Shown one piece after another: positions 29,208-39,019 of a DNA stretch of 45,905 nucleotides. Made by a program: the position numbers and the translations under genes. This stretch comes from Bacteroidales bacterium. GTDB taxonomy: Bacteria > Bacteroidota > Bacteroidia > Bacteroidales > VadinHA17. Position 1 is the first letter of the stretch; the number at the start of each line of letters is the position of its first letter. The notes under the pieces are model-generated. The model was not told where the DNA came from. It did not search any database and was given only the letters and a program-made list of their open reading frames with translations. The stretch lies in NCBI GenBank assembly GCA_019429325.1, contig JAHYJA010000005.1, positions 1-45,905 on the forward strand, written 5' to 3'.

Positions 29208-29222
29208 CGCTTTCCAAGAACC

Positions 29223-30515
29223 GTGGTTATTACCGAAGGACTGACATACCGCAGGATATTCCTTTTCTGGGGGCCGCTGGCACTTACATGGCTGATGATG
29301 GCCCTGGAGCAGCCAATCCTCATTGCTTTTATCGCCCGGCTGAGTGAAGCAAAATATAACCTCGCTGCCTTTGGTATAGCAGGATCGTTTGCCATGATAA
29401 TAGAAGCCCCCATAATTATGCTGATGAGCGCCTCTACAGCACTTGTCACGGGACGCCACTCCTATATAAAGCTCAAAAGATTCACGGATATTCTCAATGC
29501 AGGCATTACTGCTTTCCAGCTGATAGTTCTTTTCCCTCCGGTATTCAACTATATTGTTATCGTACTGATGGATGTGCCGGCAGAAGTGGCCAGGATTGCC
29601 CACATTGCGCTGCTTATTTTTCTTCCCTGGGCTGCATCGATAGGTTACAGGAGATTCTACCAGGGGATCCTCATCAGGAATAACCTTACGCGACGGGTAA
29701 CATACGGGACCATGGTACGCTTGTCAGTTATTGTGGTCGCCGGATTAATCCTTTATTTCGCAGGAGCCAAAGGGGCATACGTCGGAGCGGGAGCAATGTC
29801 GATAGCAGTGATCTGTGAAGCCATAGCCACCAGGTTAATGGTTTCCCGCACCCTGAAGGATCTTCATCTTAAGGAAGATACAGAGAACGGCAGCATGCGT
29901 TTAAGATCAATTGCAAAGTTTTACTATCCTCTTGCACTTACGTCAATACTGTCGCTTGGCGTGCATCCCTTTGTCACTTTCTTCCTTGGCCGGAGCTATA
30001 TGGCGCTGGAGTCGCTGGCTGTTCTTCCTGTTGTGAGTTCCCTGGTATTCATTTTCAGAAGCATGGGACTATCATACCAGGAGGTTAATATTGCCCTTAT
30101 TGGAAAGCAGAAACAGAACTACACACTGTTGAGGAATTTTGCCATCTATCTCGGAATAGCTGTTACTTTCCTGATCTCTGTTCTGGCTTTCACCCCTCTT
30201 GCCGATCTGTGGTTTATAAACATTTCCGGCCTCAGCAAGGAACTTGCTGATCTGTCGTACCTTCCGCTTAAGATAATGATCCTCCTTCCGGCACTGACGG
30301 TACTGCTGAATTTTCAGAGATCTTCCCTCATAATCAACGGGACCACGGGCCCCATCTCGGTGGCTACAGCATTGGAACTTGCCGGGATAATTGTGGTATT
30401 GCTCGTATGTGTGGTATTCCTCAACATGACCGGTGTGGTTGCAGCTTCAATTGCCTTCATGATCGGCCGGAGCATGTCGAACCTGTACCTTTGTCACATT
30501 GCTCCACGGGTGTGA
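29223..30515 (+). CDS. MATE/flippase-like multidrug or lipid transporter
   Basis: About 12 hydrophobic segments; MOP-superfamily-like sequence. GTG start inferred from promoter spacing; the ORF opens upstream at 29130. Confidence 0.75.
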   Translation: MVITEGLTYRRIFLFWGPLALTWLMMALEQPILIAFIARLSEAKYNLAAFGIAGSFAMIIEAPIIMLMSASTALVTGRHSYIKLKRFTDILNAGITAFQLIVLFPPVFNYIVIVLMDVPAEVARIAHIALLIFLPWAASIGYRRFYQGILIRNNLTRRVTYGTMVRLSVIVVAGLILYFAGAKGAYVGAGAMSIAVICEAIATRLMVSRTLKDLHLKEDTENGSMRLRSIAKFYYPLALTSILSLGVHPFVTFFLGRSYMALESLAVLPVVSSLVFIFRSMGLSYQEVNIALIGKQKQNYTLLRNFAIYLGIAVTFLISVLAFTPLADLWFINISGLSKELADLSYLPLKIMILLPALTVLLNFQRSSLIINGTTGPISVATALELAGIIVVLLVCVVFLNMTGVVAASIAFMIGRSMSNLYLCHIAPRV

Positions 30516-30519
30516 TCGT

Positions 30520-32811
30520 TTAGCCCTGACCCCTGCCCAGGATTATGGCTGCAACAGCTCTGATGATACCTCTTAATCTTGTGAAAAATGACCCTGAAGA
30601 AGCACTTACGGTTTTTTCTGCCTTGTTCTCGGATGATTTAGTGACTTCGCTATCAAGAAGATGATTCGTTATCGACACATTTTCCCCTTCGTCACTGTTT
30701 TTTGAGTCATTTTCTTCATTCTGAAGCAGGGATTGAAGCGAAGAGTTCTTAATAAAAGATTCCGTATTGATTTCAGTCAACGCTCTGACAGAATCCATAA
30801 ATCCCTCAAGCATAACACTATCTTTTCCCTCTTCTTCTATTACTCCTGTAAAGACAGACTTTTTAAAATCGAGCAGATACAATATGCGGTGTTCAATTGT
30901 ACCCCTTGAAATAAAATTGAACACATTTATGTGTTTTTTCTGACCGAGCCTGTATATCCGTCCTATTCTCTGCTCCAGCACCGCCGGGTTCCAGGGAAGA
31001 TCCATATTAATCAATATGTTTGCAGACTGGAGGTTAACGCCAACTCCTCCTGCATCAGTTGAAAGGAATATTTTCAACTCCGGATCCTTTCCGAACCTCT
31101 CAATAATGGCGTTTCTCTGGCTTGCTGGGATATCCCCGTTCAGGTATTCAAACGAGAGGTTTCTTTTATTGAGCTCCTTTATCAACAGGTCAAACATGCG
31201 TTTCCACTGACTGAAAATTACCAGTTTGTTCCCGGGATTTTCGGTCAGTTCTTCTATGATTTCTGAGATTTCCCCGATCTTGTTACCATGGTTTGTATTT
31301 GTGTTCAGTATATATGTTGAATCACAAACCATTCGCATACAATTAAGATAAATGAGGAGTTGCTGTCTCTCCTCTTCACTGAGATGACCGGTTCGGATCC
31401 ACTTGTTTACCAATTGTGATACATGATCATAGTAACTGTTATGATCTGCCATTTGCTCCCTGGTCATTTCCACAAAGAAATTTTTGTCAACTCTGTTGGG
31501 CAGCTGGCCGGCAATTTCTTTTTTGGTTCTTCTGATCAGAATCTCCTCTAATGTTTTATTAATATTCCTAAGGTTCCTGTAACCTGTCAACTTGCCATTC
31601 TCGTCTGTTACCTGATGATTATCAAGAAATTTAAACAATGCACCCAATCTGTACCTGTCAATATACTCAACTATGGAATGGATCTCGTCTATCCTGTTTT
31701 CAAGCGGCGTTCCGGTAAGAACTATTAAGTATTCTGATCTGATTTTCTTCACCGATTGCGCGGTTTGGGTTTTCCAGTTCTTAATCCTCTGCGCTTCATC
31801 AATGATCACCAGATCCGGTTTCCAGGCATAAATAAATTCCAGATCGTTTCTGCCGGCTCCGTAGCTGATAATCTTTATGAGATCTGTTTGGGCATATAAA
31901 TCTTTCCGTTTATGAATTAATCCTTCAACAATGGTTGACGTTCTGCCTGTAAATTTCTCGATTTCACTTTTCCACTGATATTTAAGGGAAGTAGGGCAAA
32001 TAATCAGGATTTTATTAACATTCAGATGTTTATGGAATAATTCAATCGCAGCAATAGTCTGAATGGTCTTCCCCAACCCCATATCGTCAGCCAGAAGTAC
32101 CCTGCCGGTCTCGAGAATTCGTATCACCCCGTCTTTCTGATAGGGATATAAGCGGGTGTCAATAAGGTCCTCGAAGACTTGGCTATCCCTGCCCTGCGGG
32201 AAGATATCAGCAATAAGTTTCTTCCTTTCTTCTTTTTTCCGATGCTGGTCGATCAACTGAAAGATATCAGGATATACCTTTATATCCGGATCGGTGATTT
32301 TTGCCTTGTGAATGAAAGAACCCAGCTCTGATAGTTTCGCCGGGAATAAAAATCCATCATCGTCAAAAATATCCCTTTCATCTTCGAAAACAGTAACTGA
32401 ATCTGCCTTTTTCAGCCGGATTCTCCTTTCCTTTCCATAAAAGACACTCAATGAAGAATATCCATTCTTTTGGCTTGCATTTAAATACTTTTTGTATTTT
32501 TTGAATCTCTCAAAATTCAGCAGTGTATATTCTATATGCTTGCAGGTGCCCAGATTGTTAATCGTGAAATCCGGACAGTTGCAGAAATGAAAGCTTTTAA
32601 TATTGTCTCTGATGGACACCTTATAGGTATTCCCGGATTCCGGGTTAAAGACTTCAAAGTCTGAGAAATATGGATGGTTCCCGATATTCTTTATCTTGAA
32701 ACGCTGATCTGCTGCAAATTGCTTTCTCAGCTGTGTTTGCCATTCTTCCACACTCATTCCGGAAGGTTTCCGCGAGTATGACACTCTGTCTTTTTTCGAA
32801 GGTTTTTGCAT
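30520..32811 (-). CDS. SNF2-family DEAD/DEAH helicase with SWIM zinc finger
   Basis: SWIM FHFCNCPDFTINNLGTCKHIEYTL; LLADDMGLGKTIQTIAAI; LVIIDEAQRIKN; LTGTPLENRIDEI; STDAGGVGVNLQSANILINMDLPWNPAVLEQRIGRIYRLGQ. Confidence 0.96.
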   Translation of the reverse strand: MQKPSKKDRVSYSRKPSGMSVEEWQTQLRKQFAADQRFKIKNIGNHPYFSDFEVFNPESGNTYKVSIRDNIKSFHFCNCPDFTINNLGTCKHIEYTLLNFERFKKYKKYLNASQKNGYSSLSVFYGKERRIRLKKADSVTVFEDERDIFDDDGFLFPAKLSELGSFIHKAKITDPDIKVYPDIFQLIDQHRKKEERKKLIADIFPQGRDSQVFEDLIDTRLYPYQKDGVIRILETGRVLLADDMGLGKTIQTIAAIELFHKHLNVNKILIICPTSLKYQWKSEIEKFTGRTSTIVEGLIHKRKDLYAQTDLIKIISYGAGRNDLEFIYAWKPDLVIIDEAQRIKNWKTQTAQSVKKIRSEYLIVLTGTPLENRIDEIHSIVEYIDRYRLGALFKFLDNHQVTDENGKLTGYRNLRNINKTLEEILIRRTKKEIAGQLPNRVDKNFFVEMTREQMADHNSYYDHVSQLVNKWIRTGHLSEEERQQLLIYLNCMRMVCDSTYILNTNTNHGNKIGEISEIIEELTENPGNKLVIFSQWKRMFDLLIKELNKRNLSFEYLNGDIPASQRNAIIERFGKDPELKIFLSTDAGGVGVNLQSANILINMDLPWNPAVLEQRIGRIYRLGQKKHINVFNFISRGTIEHRILYLLDFKKSVFTGVIEEEGKDSVMLEGFMDSVRALTEINTESFIKNSSLQSLLQNEENDSKNSDEGENVSITNHLLDSEVTKSSENKAEKTVSASSGSFFTRLRGIIRAVAAIILGRGQG

Positions 32812-32995
32812 GATGCCGTGATTTTTACAAAGATTAAAACAAATGGTAAGAATGAAAATTTATAAGGCTTTATTCTTTAATAAATTTTGAACACTAAACA
32901 AAGAGGATTGCACTATTTCAGAAATTCCATTTTCTCATTTTTTTTACCATACCTGTCAGCATGGATTTTCATATACTTACACAAAGGCGCAAATA

Positions 32996-33085
32996 ATGGA
33001 AATAACAGTAATTTGCCTTGCAGCATTCTTAACTGCGATCCTGACATTTTTTTCCGGATTTGGCCTGGGATCAGGAATTATTTAA
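32996..33085 (+). pseudogene. N-terminal stub of a TauE/SafE-type sulfite exporter
   Basis: Manual translation: MEITVICLAAFLTAILTFFSGFGLGSGII*, matching a TauE/SafE first helix (FFSGFGLG). Confidence 0.5.
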
Positions 33086-33095
33086 TAATCACGAT

Positions 33096-33539
33096 ATGAA
33101 GAGATTGAGTAAAGCAATAATTGTTCTTTTACACACAACCGATAATTACAGGTCGCTTATACCACGAATAATTGTCGGACTGGTCTTTATTTCTGAAGGG
33201 ATTCAGAAATTCCTTTTCCCGGAATTAGTTGGAGCAGGTAGGTTTGAAAAGATCGGTTTTTCAAATCCCGAATTCCTGGCTCTGTTTGTAGCCTCCTTTG
33301 AGATTATCTGCGGATTCATGGTCCTGACCGGATTCGTTATCCGGCTTGCATCTATTCCGCTGCTTACTATTATGGTAACTGCCATCATTACTACCAAGAT
33401 TCCCATTCTTCTGAACCGGGGTTTCTGGTCGATGGCGCACGAGTCGCGGACAGATTTCGCAATGTTGCTTCTGCTTGTTTATATGATTATTTATGGCTCA
33501 GGCAAGTGGTCGTTCGACAGGCTGTTCTCAAAACAATAA
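33096..33539 (+). CDS. DoxX-family membrane protein
   Basis: LIPRIIVGLVFISEGIQKFLFPELVGAGRFEKIGF, FEIICGFMVLTGFVIRLASIPL, DFAMLLLLVYMIIYGSGKWSFDR. Confidence 0.9.
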   Translation: MKRLSKAIIVLLHTTDNYRSLIPRIIVGLVFISEGIQKFLFPELVGAGRFEKIGFSNPEFLALFVASFEIICGFMVLTGFVIRLASIPLLTIMVTAIITTKIPILLNRGFWSMAHESRTDFAMLLLLVYMIIYGSGKWSFDRLFSKQ

Positions 33540-33613
33540 TCTATAAATTCCGGTACTTCCAGCCGGTATTCAGTAACGAATTATTCATTAGACGGAAGAC
33601 CGAATAGGAACAA

Positions 33614-33705
33614 CAGTTGGCCAGCCTTCGCTGAAGCTTCGGCTGACAAAGCAGTTGGCCAGCCTTCGCTGAAGCTTCGGCTGACAAAGCAGTTGGCAGT
33701 TGGCA
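33614..33705. repeat. 38-bp tandem hairpin repeat, 2 full copies plus a partial
   Basis: cagttggccagccttcgctgaagcttcggctgacaaag at 33614 and 33652, partial from 33690. Core agccttcgctgaagcttcggct is an imperfect palindrome. Confidence 0.95.
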
Positions 33706-33875
33706 AGAAGTCAGAGGAGAGGTTATTAATATCATGATTGTGCCGATCCACAAATGGCGGATCGAGCATCCTCGCGGCTTTGCCGCGGGACATGATTGCC
33801 TGATCGCAAGATCTTTTCAAAAAAAAGAATAAATTTACCTCTGTAACTGCGTAACAAATTTTAAGCAATCCAACC

Positions 33876-35144
33876 ATGAATAAATCCCTTTTCCTCATTA
33901 TGTGCTTAATGATCTGTATCAGCAGATCACCTCTTGCTGCCCAGGAGTTTGTTGCCAATTACGACGAGTCGAAGGTATCAGCTTACACTTTACCAGATCC
34001 GCTGGTCTTCAATGAAGGTGATAAAGTAAGGAATGCAAAAGAGTGGGAAAAACGGCGGGCTGAGATTTTAAAGATTTTTGAAAATGAGGTTTATGGCGTA
34101 AGCCCAGGCTGGAAAGGTAAAATAATTCCGGCTGAGCTGTCATCAAAAACGGATGCCCTTGACGGTACAGCAATCCGGAAAGAGATAAAGCTCACTCTCA
34201 GGAACGGGTCGGAAGAACTGGATATGGTGATGCTGCTCTACCTTCCAGAGTCATCCGGTCCGGTTCCGCTCTTCCTGGGATATAATTTCGGGGGAAATCA
34301 CACTGTTACAGATGAGCCGGGTATCTCTGTCACGACCTCATGGATTAGGAACAATACCGCAAGTGGTGTAACAGGGAACAGGGCTTCGGAAGCCGGAAGG
34401 GGCAGTGACGCCTCCTCGTGGCAGGTTAAGGAGATTATCTCAAGGGGATACGGGCTTGCAACCATTTATTATGGTGATGTTGATCCGGATTTTGATGACG
34501 GGTTCAAGAACGGTGTGCACGGATTATTTGACCACCAGCCGGATAATGCCTCATGGGGCTCAATTGCGGCATGGGCATGGGGATTGTCGCGTGCCATGGA
34601 TTACATTGAAACTGTCACGGCCATTGATGCGGAAAAGGTAATTGTTATGGGTCACTCACGGCTCGGTAAAGCTGCCCTGTGGGCAGGTGCAACAGACCAG
34701 CGGTTCGCCGTCGTGATTTCAAATAACTCCGGATGCGGAGGAGCTGCACTATCAAAAAGAGCTTTCGGAGAGACCGTCGGAAGGATTAATTCGTCATTTC
34801 CCCATTGGTTCTGTGATAATTTCGGCAAGTACAACGAAAAAGAGGAGACACTTCCGGTTGACCAGCACCAGCTGCTCGCCCTTATTGCTCCCAGGCCTGT
34901 ATATGTAGCAAGCGCTGAAGATGACCAGTGGGCTGATCCGAAAGGAGAGTTCCTGTCCTGTGTTGCAGCATCACCGGTTTACACTCTTCTCGGAACCAAA
35001 GGATTCCCTGCCATTGAAATGCCGGCAGTCAATTCACCCGTTGCCGGCACCATCGGTTATCATATCAGAACCGGCGGACATAACGTCACACTGTACGACT
35101 GGACACAATACATCGATTTTGCCGACAGGCACCTGAAGAGATAA
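33876..35144 (+). CDS. CE15-like glucuronoyl esterase / acetyl xylan esterase family protein
   Basis: Signal peptide; VIVMGHSRLGKAALWAGATDQRFAVVISNNSGCGGAAL; HWFCDNF; DQHQLLALIAPRPVYVASAEDDQWADPKGEF. Confidence 0.9.
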   Translation: MNKSLFLIMCLMICISRSPLAAQEFVANYDESKVSAYTLPDPLVFNEGDKVRNAKEWEKRRAEILKIFENEVYGVSPGWKGKIIPAELSSKTDALDGTAIRKEIKLTLRNGSEELDMVMLLYLPESSGPVPLFLGYNFGGNHTVTDEPGISVTTSWIRNNTASGVTGNRASEAGRGSDASSWQVKEIISRGYGLATIYYGDVDPDFDDGFKNGVHGLFDHQPDNASWGSIAAWAWGLSRAMDYIETVTAIDAEKVIVMGHSRLGKAALWAGATDQRFAVVISNNSGCGGAALSKRAFGETVGRINSSFPHWFCDNFGKYNEKEETLPVDQHQLLALIAPRPVYVASAEDDQWADPKGEFLSCVAASPVYTLLGTKGFPAIEMPAVNSPVAGTIGYHIRTGGHNVTLYDWTQYIDFADRHLKR

Positions 35145-35158
35145 AATGAAAGTCCCGC

Positions 35159-35305
35159 AATCAAATGGTATGAACCCCAGAGCAAGCTCTGGACTCAAAG
35201 AACGGTGCAAGCACCGAGGAACCGAACCCCGCATCAGCGGGGTGAGCTCGGCGAAGCCAATTATACCTATTTTTCGCGTCCGCCGAAGCTTTACGCGAAG
35301 GCGGA
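35159..35305 (-). repeat. 147-bp multi-hairpin dispersed repeat, copy 3 (inverted)
   Basis: Reverse complement of copies 1 and 2, identical by eye; begins 14 bp after the CE15 stop codon. Confidence 0.95.
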
Positions 35306-35427
35306 TTAAACCAGCTCCGGGATCAGCATTGAGGCTTATTCTTCTACATTACAGTATTATCCTGTTAACTTGAGAATAAATCCTTCCCCTTTCCGTTATT
35401 GAGAAGATCTTCTTTAAACCTGACGTA

Positions 35428-37191
35428 ATGAATTCAATTATCCGTAATCTGTTAATTCCGGTCCTGGCAATTGTAATCATTAATAATGCCGGAGCACAAA
35501 CAGCAGTTTACACCACCAATAGTGGTATGACCATTGGCTTTGGACCGGGGGCCACCTGGCAGCAGTCTGATATAGCCAACTCGCGGGGAGCGGGTTTCAA
35601 CTTTTATCTGGGAAGTTATATTTATAAAAAGGAAAATGCCCTGCTGTCGCTCGACTGGAAAATAAGGTTCCTGGGAGGCGGAAACCAGGCTTTTGATCAC
35701 AGGATCAATGCCGATGGAACTTACAGCAATATAAGTTACGGCTTCTTCAATTACGATCTGGAACTTGGCCTTACACTGAATCGCCTGAAAGAAAGGACCA
35801 GGATCGTACTTACAGCTTTTGCCGGTCCCGGAATAACCCACGGAATGACTTCCACCGACCTTTTGGATGCAGACGGGACTCCCTATGATTTCAGTGTAAT
35901 AGATCCGAACGACGGGAGGAAACAGATCAATGAAGGATTGCTTGAACTGTCGGATAAGGAGTTCGAAACCAGACTTGTAAATAAAGCCGCATTATTGCCG
36001 ACACTCGGTATTTATCTCGGTTACCAGTTTTCACGCAGCTTCTCACTGGGGATTGAACACAAGATAAACTTCTCTCTTACAGAAAGGAACAGTTTTACCG
36101 GAGTCGACATGGATAATAATATTGTAACGGCTTCCGCGAAAGACAGGAACCATTATACTTCACTCGGGTTCAGGTGGAACCTGGGCGGGGCAACGCGCCC
36201 GGCCAGAAGAAATACGGGAAGCTATATAAGCACTCCTGCCAATTCTTACAGGACCACTCCGGCCAGACCGGTTGCCGACCCAACACCGGCTGTTACCGTT
36301 CCCCCTCCTGTCGGGGAGAAGGCTCCACCTCCGGTCAGGACTAAAGAGGAGCCTGCTGCCAGCCGGGAAAAACCTGCAGGAATTGCACAGCCGGAGGTCA
36401 GGTTTGTGGATCCGGTCTCCCCTCTGACCGTTGAAAAGAATGTGTTCTCAATAAGGGTGCAGACAAGAAACCTAAGGACATGGAACGATGTGACAGTCGT
36501 GGTTAACGGAACAACTACAAGCAACTTCAACCTCCTCCCCGATGGTATGGTTACGACAAACCTAGGGCTGAAGGAAGGAGAGAACAGGGTGGAGGTCAGA
36601 GGAAAAAATGAATCCGGTGTTGCATCAGATGTAATGACAATTACATACAAGAAACCGGTACAGCCTGTTAAGCCCACAGAGATTACCGAAGAGAAACAAC
36701 CTCCACTTCCGCCTGTTCAGAAAACAGAAGAGCCTGTTCAGGTTGAAATTAAACCTGACAAACCAGCAGAGGTTATATCTGATAAACCATGTGGCATAAG
36801 GATCAATCCCGGGAATTCATCGTGGGAGTTCTGTCTCGTAACACCATCGGTTACTATAAACAGAGATTCACTGACAAACCGGAACTTCAGGTATTCCGGC
36901 CCGGCAGGCAGTCTGTACTTTTTGCCGATCGCCGGGGGAGGTAATGCCGTGGTAAAAGGTAAGGAGTTTACACTTAAACCGGGACAATACTATCTTTTCA
37001 CCGGGAATCTGGCAGTTACAATAAGCACAAAAAATCCGGGTTCAATGGGGCAATGGTCAGTATGCATAATTTCCGACAGGGAACCTCTGTCCGGCAGTGG
37101 CAGCAACAGGCCTCAAAGTCCGTGTGAGGAAAAACAGGATGAAAAGAACCGGAGAAAGGAAGCCCGGTTAGATGATACAGGTGATTTATAA
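35428..37191 (+). CDS. Outer-membrane beta-barrel-like protein with proline-rich linker and Ig-like C-terminal region
   Basis: Signal peptide; barrel-like strands to about residue 255; PTPAVTVPPPVGEKAPPPVRTKEEP linker; VTVVVNGTTTSNFNLLPDGMVTTNLGLKEGENRVEVRGKNESGVAS repeat-like Ig domain. Confidence 0.65.
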   Translation: MNSIIRNLLIPVLAIVIINNAGAQTAVYTTNSGMTIGFGPGATWQQSDIANSRGAGFNFYLGSYIYKKENALLSLDWKIRFLGGGNQAFDHRINADGTYSNISYGFFNYDLELGLTLNRLKERTRIVLTAFAGPGITHGMTSTDLLDADGTPYDFSVIDPNDGRKQINEGLLELSDKEFETRLVNKAALLPTLGIYLGYQFSRSFSLGIEHKINFSLTERNSFTGVDMDNNIVTASAKDRNHYTSLGFRWNLGGATRPARRNTGSYISTPANSYRTTPARPVADPTPAVTVPPPVGEKAPPPVRTKEEPAASREKPAGIAQPEVRFVDPVSPLTVEKNVFSIRVQTRNLRTWNDVTVVVNGTTTSNFNLLPDGMVTTNLGLKEGENRVEVRGKNESGVASDVMTITYKKPVQPVKPTEITEEKQPPLPPVQKTEEPVQVEIKPDKPAEVISDKPCGIRINPGNSSWEFCLVTPSVTINRDSLTNRNFRYSGPAGSLYFLPIAGGGNAVVKGKEFTLKPGQYYLFTGNLAVTISTKNPGSMGQWSVCIISDREPLSGSGSNRPQSPCEEKQDEKNRRKEARLDDTGDL

Positions 37192-37224
37192 CCATGTGTA
37201 TTTAATATTCAATCCAGGCAGAAG

Positions 37225-39006
37225 GTGAATCAGTTACTGCGAACAAATGGTAAAATCAACGCTTTTCTTAAACGTGCAGGCAGAACTCCGTTTGTCATAA
37301 GTCTGTTTTCAATTTTATGTTTTTTGTTTGAGTTCGGGTTTGAACATGATTCAGACGTGATTGATGTTCTCAGAAAAATATATATCTTAAGCATATTTGC
37401 CGGTTCAATATCAATAATTGTCAGGTACTTTTTCAGGAACAACCGTCCAAGACTAAAATCCATTCCCGCTGATATCCTGCTTCTGATATTCCTGGTTCTG
37501 ATTGTTCATCAGAATGTAGAAGCCGACCCGCTGCATAAAATGAAAATATTCACACAATTTTTCTGGATTTACATAGCAATTTTCCTTGTTTTCTTTCGGG
37601 AATTCTCAGCAATAAGGGTGGAGTTTAAAAGAGCCGTTTTCAACCCGGCACAATTATTTATTTTAAGTTTTCTGTTAATAATCATTGCCGGGACATTTTT
37701 ATTGCTTCTCCCAAAAGCTTCTGTAGCGAAGATCAGTCTTATAGATGCCCTTTTTACCTCCACAAGTGCTGTTTGCGTAACTGGTCTGACTGTAGTTGAT
37801 ACAGGAAGTTACTTTACAGGGTTTGGGCAAATAATCATAGCAATATTGATTCAGGCAGGAGGATTGGGCATTATGACATTTGCCAGTTATTTCAGCTATT
37901 TTTTCAGAGGTGGCTCCTCTTACGAAAACCAGCTGATCCTTAAAGATCTGACAAATGCTGAAAAAATATCTGAAGTGTTTACGGTTCTGAAAAAAATTAT
38001 ACTGATCACATTTTTCATTGAAGGGATCGGGGCAATCCTTATATACAATGCTGTTGACAGTGAACTGATCCCGTCACTTGCAGACCGGTTGTTCTTTTCG
38101 GCTTTTCATGCTGTATCAGGCTTCTGCAATGCAGGCTTTTCAAATCTGCCCGACAGTTTTTATGAAGATGCATACCGGTTGAATTACCCCTTGCACCTGA
38201 TAGTTGCCTTTCTTTTCATACTTGGGGGACTGGGATTTCCGATAGTTTTTAATCTGATCAGACTTCTGAAAGCCAGATTAAAGTCATTCTTCCTGCTGCT
38301 TTTAAGCAGAAAAAAACAAATTCACTCTCCCTTGCTGATTAATATCAACACAAGGCTGGTACTTATTACATCCCTGATCCTTTCAATAACGGGCACTATT
38401 GCTTTCTTTATCCTCGAATATAACAACACTCTTTCTGACCACGGTTTTTCCGGTAAGGTTATCACTTCATTTTTTGCCTCGGTAACAACCAGAACTGCCG
38501 GTTTTAATTCTGTGGATACCTCCGCATTAACCCTTCCGACAATGCTGATCGTAATCTTTTTAATGTGGGTTGGAGCATCCCCTGCCTCAACGGGTGGTGG
38601 TATTAAGACGAGTACCATCGCAGTTGCGCTGCTTAATATCGTTAGTATTGCCAGGGGAAATTTGCGCCTTGAGGTTTACGGGAGAGAGATACCGGGAGTC
38701 TCTGTGAACAGGGCGTTTGCAATTATTGTTCTGTCAATGGTCGTAATCGCGTTTTCGATAGGATGTCTTACTGTTTTTGAAACAGGTAAAGGTTTTCTTC
38801 AAATATGTTTTGAATGTGTTTCAGCTTTCAGCACCGTCGGACTAAGCACGGGAATAACAGCTGACCTGACATCAGCAGGTAAACTGGTTTTAATCTTCAC
38901 CATGTTTACAGGCAGGGTAAGTATGCTTACAATATTGATAGCATTCTTTAAAAAAGTATCTTCAGGGAATTACAGATATCCTACTGAGAGTATCTTAATA
39001 AACTAA
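37225..39006 (+). CDS. ktrB: TrkH/KtrB-family potassium uptake channel subunit
   Basis: TSTSAVCVTGLTVVDTGSYFT selectivity-loop motif, GASPASTGGGIKTSTIAVALLNI, SAFSTVGLSTGIT; followed by an RCK protein. GTG start. Confidence 0.9.
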   Translation: MNQLLRTNGKINAFLKRAGRTPFVISLFSILCFLFEFGFEHDSDVIDVLRKIYILSIFAGSISIIVRYFFRNNRPRLKSIPADILLLIFLVLIVHQNVEADPLHKMKIFTQFFWIYIAIFLVFFREFSAIRVEFKRAVFNPAQLFILSFLLIIIAGTFLLLLPKASVAKISLIDALFTSTSAVCVTGLTVVDTGSYFTGFGQIIIAILIQAGGLGIMTFASYFSYFFRGGSSYENQLILKDLTNAEKISEVFTVLKKIILITFFIEGIGAILIYNAVDSELIPSLADRLFFSAFHAVSGFCNAGFSNLPDSFYEDAYRLNYPLHLIVAFLFILGGLGFPIVFNLIRLLKARLKSFFLLLLSRKKQIHSPLLININTRLVLITSLILSITGTIAFFILEYNNTLSDHGFSGKVITSFFASVTTRTAGFNSVDTSALTLPTMLIVIFLMWVGASPASTGGGIKTSTIAVALLNIVSIARGNLRLEVYGREIPGVSVNRAFAIIVLSMVVIAFSIGCLTVFETGKGFLQICFECVSAFSTVGLSTGITADLTSAGKLVLIFTMFTGRVSMLTILIAFFKKVSSGNYRYPTESILIN

Positions 39007-39019
39007 TTACCTTATAGCA

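Noticed and set aside
29130-29222. Extended N-terminus MSRPFGRQSDHAILRSRDRKIIS of the MATE-like ORF
   Set aside because: This stretch lies in hairpin-rich intergenic DNA overlapping a likely promoter; the GTG at 29223 is more plausible.
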